Of a stretch of 64,000 bases of DNA, positions 59,040-64,000 are shown one piece after another; the stretch's first letter is position 1, and the number at the start of each line of letters is the position of its first letter. Both the position numbers and the translations under genes were made by a program. This DNA is from Solea solea (Eukaryota; Chordata; Actinopteri; Pleuronectiformes; Soleidae). A model generated the notes under the pieces. That model was given only the letters and a program-made list of their open reading frames with translations, was not told where the DNA came from and did not search any database. The DNA is taken from assembly GCF_958295425.1 (NCBI RefSeq), contig NC_081138.1, positions 9,566,601-9,630,600 of the forward strand, in the 5' to 3' direction.

Positions 59040-60640
59040 CAAAAACAACACTGTTGGTGATGTGGCCATCCTCACCACAGCGGTAGCAAAATATACCCTT
59101 TCCATCTGCAGTTTTATTGCTTTTCCTGGGTTTAAATGATTGTTTTGGTTTAAAACTTTGGGGGTTCTTTCATGGTGTCATTAAGGTCTGTTGCATGGCT
59201 GGACTGCTTTTGACAGCACCTTTTCTAATCTCCTTTGATAATTCAATAGCCTTTCCCCTGACTTTTGTTGCATGGATCGGAAGGCAAAATAAAGATCTTC
59301 ACCAGACTTGGTGATCCAAAATGCATTTTCCAGGGCTGCTAAATAATCTTCTGGACACGCATCTGCATCATTACATCGCACAACCTGGATTATCTCTAAT
59401 GCTGGACCTTTTACACTTTCCACAATCCTTTTCTTTTTCTCTTTTCCAGAAGAAGCACACTAGTGATGTGTTGTTCGTGAACGATTCGTTCAATATGAAC
59501 TAATCTTTTATATGACTCGGGAGTAATGAGTCGTCTCAGTGAGTGATTCGTTTTTTTTCTTGCAGTACCTTCCTTCGCCACATGATGGCAGGCAGCTGCA
59601 TAAGCTCAGGAGGACAGGAAACAGAAATGATTAGTTCAGGACTCACTCAACTGAGTGGTTTGTTCGTTCATTTTCATGCAGTACCTTCCTTCGCCATCAC
59701 GTGACAGCTACCTAGTTACCGTCGTGCTGTTAAACAACAATGGCAGAGAGGATACAGGACACAAGTCACTTTATTGAGGTGTGTATTTGCTTTCCTAGGT
59801 TTCATATGGTTTGAATTGCTTGTGGCATTTTGTTTATTATACTTTGTCAGCTGAAGCAAACCATGTTGCCTTCAGTGTTAAGTGTTTGCGAACCGCGGCC
59901 TTTTTTTACAACGCCCACAAGAGGGCTACAGCGCCACCCGCTGTAAAAATGAACAAAATGACTCAAAAAAGATTAGTTCAATTTACTGTCCGAGAGTAAA
60001 AGATCTGAGTCAGTAAAAAGAGTCGAACTTCCCATCACTAAAGCACACTAGTCTATCATTAGCTGAGGTGATTTACCTTCACTTTGCAATAAGTTCAGCA
60101 ACTTTAGTGTGAAGTCATCAGGTGGGGCGGTGGCACATGTGAGAAGGGTCATCTTCCATGGGGTTAAACCATCAAGGGGGTATATCTCAGGGGGAGATGT
60201 TTTAGGGTCAACTGGGTTTTGCCACTCACAGAGTATCATGTCATGCTAAAGCTGTGAGACAAATTTTCTAGATTTATAGCAAACTCGACCAAGTACTTTT
60301 ACAGCCTCCAGTGACTCGGCTACAACTGCCTCTGTAGGTACATTACTCAGTATCAAAGCGTTGGCTGGATCTACTCCTATATCTTCACACCATTTCAGGA
60401 GCTCAGCCTGTAACTGGGGGTTGGGTGAGTGACCCCCAGTTACAGTTACAGTCACAAAAACTTTAACAGAACTTGTAACAAATCGGCAGTAGCTGTGCTC
60501 CTTTTTTCATTTTGTGGATATTTTTCAAACAAGTCTTGATGCGACTCAAGAAACATTTTGCAGTCATTTGCATGTTTCTGTAGGGGTCTCTGTCGTCCGT
60601 CGGGTGCACTGTCTGCCTTTCTTGTTTTGGGTTTTGGCAT
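59040..60640 (-). pseudogene. Gag-like (PNMA / Ty3-Gypsy type) pseudogene, split by a hAT-like element
   Basis: Minus-strand blocks in order are: MPKPKTRK near 60640; LLKWCEDIGVDPANALILSN, then AVVAESLEAVKVLGRVCYK (60400-60270), the PNMA-type N-terminal domain; LDGLTPWKMTLL (about 60170); GPALEIIQVVRCNDADACPE, then YLAALENAFWITKSGEDLYF (59410-59280), the retroviral-type capsid C-terminal region; and a zinc knuckle start CYRCGEDGH near 59090, whose last Cys is lost. Frames shift at about 60455 and 60243. The element at 59461-60040 interrupts it. A Gypsy-type retrotransposon gag and a host PNMA-like gene cannot be told apart here; no polymerase is seen. Confidence 0.65.
59461..60040. mobile_element. 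Non-autonomous hAT-like transposon (580 bp)
   Basis: The ends TAGTGATG (left) and CATCACTA (right) are inverse copies. An exact 8-bp duplication AAGCACAC flanks it (59453-59460, 60041-60048). It splits the Gag-like frame, so it is younger than that sequence. 'gcagtaccttccttcgcca' occurs twice inside. Confidence 0.85.
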
Positions 60641-60689
60641 AGTTTCTGAAATATAAGTGGTACACAATATTGACAAACAAATAATTAGA

Positions 60690-62580
60690 TAATTAATTCA
60701 TAATACACCCAGACCAGACAGGATTCATTAAGGATAGACATTCAACTAATAATACACGCAGATTAGTAAATATAATAGACTACTGCACAATCAATAAACT
60801 TAGAGCAGTGGTTTCACTAGATGCAGAAAAAGCATTCGATAGAGTAAACTGGAAATTCCTACTTGCTATAATGCAAAAATTTGGATTCGGAGAAAATTTC
60901 ATCTCCTGAATCAAAGTTTTATACAGTTCACCCAGTGCCTCTGTCAGGACAAACGATCAAACTTCTCCAAGCTTCACCCTCCAGAGAGGCACCAGACAAG
61001 ACTGTCCACTCTCTCCATCACTATTTGCTATCTTTATTGAACCACTTGCAGCTGCAATTCGCGCAAACAAAAATATCAAAGGTATTCAAACAACAAAACT
61101 ACATCACAAAATAAGCCTCTATGCTGATGATGTATTACTTTTCCGTCAAAATTCACAACACTCTCATTCAGAAACTATTACACTTCTTTATACATTTTCA
61201 GCCATATCAGATTACTCAATGAATTGGACAAAATCCAAGACAAGATCATCACCAGCCAGTCCTCTGAAATCAGGAAACATTAGATATCTGGGTGTAAATT
61301 TTTCCTCCAGGCTGTCAGATCCATCACAATTAAACTATGCTCCATTAGTTAAATGAATAGAGGATGACCTCCTACGATGGAATTCCTTACCTATATCACT
61401 TATGGGAAGAGTTACCACCATAAAAATTATGATTTTACCAAAAATCAATTACATTACATTAAATCATTAGACTCTGCCACCACTAAATTCCTCTGGGAAA
61501 ACAAACCAGCACGGATCACTTTAAAAACCCTCCAAAAAGCAAAAGCCTGGTCTTGAACCTTGAAACTTCCACAACTACTTTCTTGCAAATGCTTCAGTAT
61601 GTCCAAAAATGGATTAAACCCAACCCATTGGACAGCCTGTGGCTAGACATTGAAGCGTGACATTTACTCTGTAAAGAAATTAAAATCTCTGGTCTGCCAT
61701 TTATAGGCAAAACCATCAAACGGCATCAGTGCTTTAAAAGCATAAATATAAATACCTCCCTGTCAGCCTGGTGGGAATTCATTAAACTCACTGGGTCCTC
61801 ACATATCCCATGTACCCCAATCTGGAATAATCCAGACATCCTGCGGAATAAAACAACACTAAAACTAAAATCATGGCAAAAAAAAGGTAACAAATACATC
61901 CCATTTCAGAACTTAGTGGAACAATATGGCATTAACAGCAACACATCTTTTGAATATCAAGTCAAATCTGTAGTCCAGACGAGGTTTAAAACCAGTAAAT
62001 TGGAATTAGAACTACCAATGATCAAACAATTTCTAAAACATATTAGAAAAATGGTGTCTAAAACACATGCACTATTGACTAAAAATGATTGTACAATTTC
62101 AATGTGGTTGGCAATTTCCCACAAAATGGGAGACAGACCTATCATCAGCCTAGATGAACATTTCTGGTTACAAATATCATCTTATACATTCAAAATGATA
62201 AGAAATTCAGACCTACAACTAATACAATACAACATATTACACAGAATACACTACACAGGACAAAGGATGTTCAGAATGGGGTTCTCACAATCAAATAACT
62301 GCTCAAACTGCAATGAAAACACAGCGGATAGCTACATGCATGCTATATGGCTATGCACACCGGTGTATACATTCTGGTGCAGGGTATGCAAGGACCTCTC
62401 AGCATGTCTGGAATACACCATACCACCTTTCCCTGCGCTATGCATACTGGGTGATTTAAATCGAATAGATATAGACATGAAAAAATCACACATACTAATC
62501 ACTAGCCTAAGCATCGCCAAGAAAACTATCCTCCTGAATTGGAATTGTATTATTATTGTGGGGCAAGTTATAGTAGTTTA
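60690..62580 (+). mobile_element. L1/Tx1-clade LINE ORF2, decayed, with YADD motif
   Basis: 5'-truncated. The translation shows DQTGFIKDRHSTNNTRRL-like residues, then LDAEKAFDRVNWKFL (RT motif A), a TGA at about 60907, then GTRQDCPLSPSLFAIFIEPL (motif B), SLYADDVLLF (61116-61143, catalytic YADD), and NIRYLGVNFSS. Many stops follow to about 61900, then an open stretch at 61916-62581 with SKTHALLTKNDCTISMW, DEHFWLQISSYTFK and the H-x3-W-x-C motif (MHAIWLC). The second, shorter copy of this family is at 22941-23785 on the minus strand. It cannot make a full protein. Confidence 0.85.
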
Positions 62581-63111
62581 AACCAATAAAGAAATCTAAT
62601 TTTAGATCGCATCTCTATGGAGATAATGTCTACTTCCATAAAAAAACAATTGGCTGACTTTAACCTGGGCACCTCAAATTGATTATATTTCTTAGGGCAG
62701 GTTTGTGACTGTGTCTTCTCCGGTCGGTCTGCGGTGCTGCGGGTCGGGGACCTGGGACACTGATGCTGTCTGGTGGGCTGTGTGGGTTGGTGGCCCTGGG
62801 CCTACTGTCCCTTGGTGGCTGTGGGTCTGTCCTGCTGGGATCGGAGTGGATCTGTGGGATGGCTGCCGCCTTAGCTTGTGGGGCCCATGGGGGTAGGGGG
62901 TGGTGGCCCGTGGGCTTTGGCTGGGCTGCCTACGTGCTGCGTTTGGGGGTATGGGTTCTGGTTCTCTGCACGCTGGGACCCGCGGGGTGATGGTGTTGGC
63001 CCCCCAGCCAACATGTCATTTACATACATTAACTTTGAGTTTTAGAGACTTGTTCTCCAACTAAAGTAACACAAACTACTATAACTTGCCCCACAATAAT
63101 AATACAATTCC
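62541..63111. repeat. 39-bp perfect inverted repeat flanking a 493-bp block
   Basis: 62541-62579 (ggaattgtattattattgtg...) is an exact inverse copy of 63073-63111. It begins inside the LINE's last open frame, where the conserved protein similarity stops (after LLNWN). Confidence 0.9.
62690..63000. repeat. G-rich low-complexity segment, probably LINE 3' region
   Basis: Strongly G/T-biased sequence with repeats of 'tgtgggttggtggcc' type and runs such as ggggtaggggg. Similar G-rich tracts occur in 3' regions of fish L1-type LINEs. The Gly/Trp-rich open frames here are compositional artefacts. Confidence 0.5.
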
Positions 63112-64000
63112 GATAGTATTACAATATTTCAACTTACTGTTAAGAGTTTTGCAGATTCTTCTGGGTGTTGGCTCACTTTCACAACAATTAGCATCATAGT
63201 TCAACGTTGGCAGAGCCAGAGCAGTGTAAATAGAGCATTGCCTTATCTCTGTTTTGCATTTTGAACTTTCGTTGACGCAACCATGTACTTAGTATGTTAT
63301 AACTTAGTACTTTCATCCGTTCCGTATGGGTTCTTTCTCAGTACGTAGATTGTATTACCATCTAGTTTCATTGAAGGTTTTAATGTACTTACTAAGTAAT
63401 AGCATAGTACTTTCCATGTACTTACTATGTACTGCATATAAATTAATAAAAATAAGAGCCACAGGGCTACATAATAAATTGCTCCTGAGAGCTAGAACTG
63501 AGAGCCCATTGTGCACATACTGTTTGCCAAATGTCATATGCAGCTATGTGCAAATCATAAGGCACAGTTCTAAATGTAAATCTTGATTAATTTAATTGAA
63601 GGTTCAAAAGCTAATGATAGAGAGTTACTGGTTATTTTTCAACACAATTGTTTCCCTTGTTGAGAAGAATGGTGCAGCCTGTCCACTTTACATTTAGATT
63701 TTTAAAGGAATCTCCAAGGGCTGATTGAACTGGAGGAGAATTGACCCTCAGTCTCTGGTAACAATGCGTGATTATCACAAGTGGTTCAGCTGAAAGACAG
63801 GAGATGATTAGTAGCTCCACTCTTTCTTTACATCACCTCAGAGACAAAGGTGCATTTGCCTGATGGTATGCAATGTACCTCCTTTTTGATTTCCCTTCTT
63901 TTCTTGCAGTTGTTATGAAAGCGCCCCCTTAATTACTTGTGTAGTTTAGAAAATTACCGTAATAAGAGTTATTGGGCACCAGTGTCCTATTATTCAGTAA
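63112..64000. other. Right-hand edge, nothing recognised
   Basis: The sequence has 'tagtactttc' / 'tatgtactta' echoes at 63285-63430, but no coding region or family I can name. Confidence 0.5.

Noticed and set aside
62705..62990. Gly/Trp/Leu-rich open frames that could look like a membrane protein
   Set aside because: They come from a G-rich low-complexity block, overlap in several frames and have no known similarity.

Overview
The window is animal nuclear DNA, very probably from a teleost fish. It has long AT-rich introns with GT/AG splice sites, many CA/TG and AT microsatellites, and fish-type repeats: Rex1 and L2 LINEs, L1/Tx1 LINEs, tRNA-derived SINEs, and many short hAT, PIF/Harbinger and TTAA-flanked DNA elements. 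No bacterial operons, structural RNA genes or CRISPR arrays are visible.

The only host gene I can support is on the + strand. It encodes a metallophosphoesterase-domain protein matching MPPED2 and spans from before position 1 to about 44,950. Five coding exons are present (4278-4459, 12737-12962, 41566-41681, 42463-42576, 43381-43499). All joins keep the frame, there is no premature stop, and the exons supply 251 codons plus the last base of the codon before them. With the usual 43-residue N-terminus this gives the family's 294 residues. The first coding exon(s) and promoter lie upstream of the window. A 3'UTR of about 1.45 kb ends at an AATAAA at 44926.

Introns: the left-hand partial intron (1-4277) and the 8.3 kb intron are mostly unique AT-rich DNA with a few repeats. 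The 28.6 kb intron (12963-41565) holds a mosaic of DNA transposons and one LINE between about 16.2 and 34.1 kb, then 7 kb with little recognisable repeat. The two last introns are about 0.8 kb each; the final one carries a 220-bp AT repeat and a SINE.

Downstream of the gene (about 45-64 kb) most recognisable sequence is mobile. There is a Rex1 LINE split by an L2 LINE, a second Rex1 piece, further LINE pieces including L1/Tx1 ORF1- and ORF2-like parts, a decayed hAT transposase, a Gag-like (PNMA/Ty3-Gypsy type) pseudogene split by a hAT-like element, and a longer L1/Tx1 ORF2. None of these mobile coding regions looks intact.

I found no clear new biological system. The most unusual signals are: one internal sequence module shared by repeat elements with unrelated ends; three perfect short-loop palindromes within 2.7 kb; a 39-bp perfect inverted repeat around 62.5-63.1 kb; and a TTAA-flanked element carrying a decayed THAP-like reading frame.
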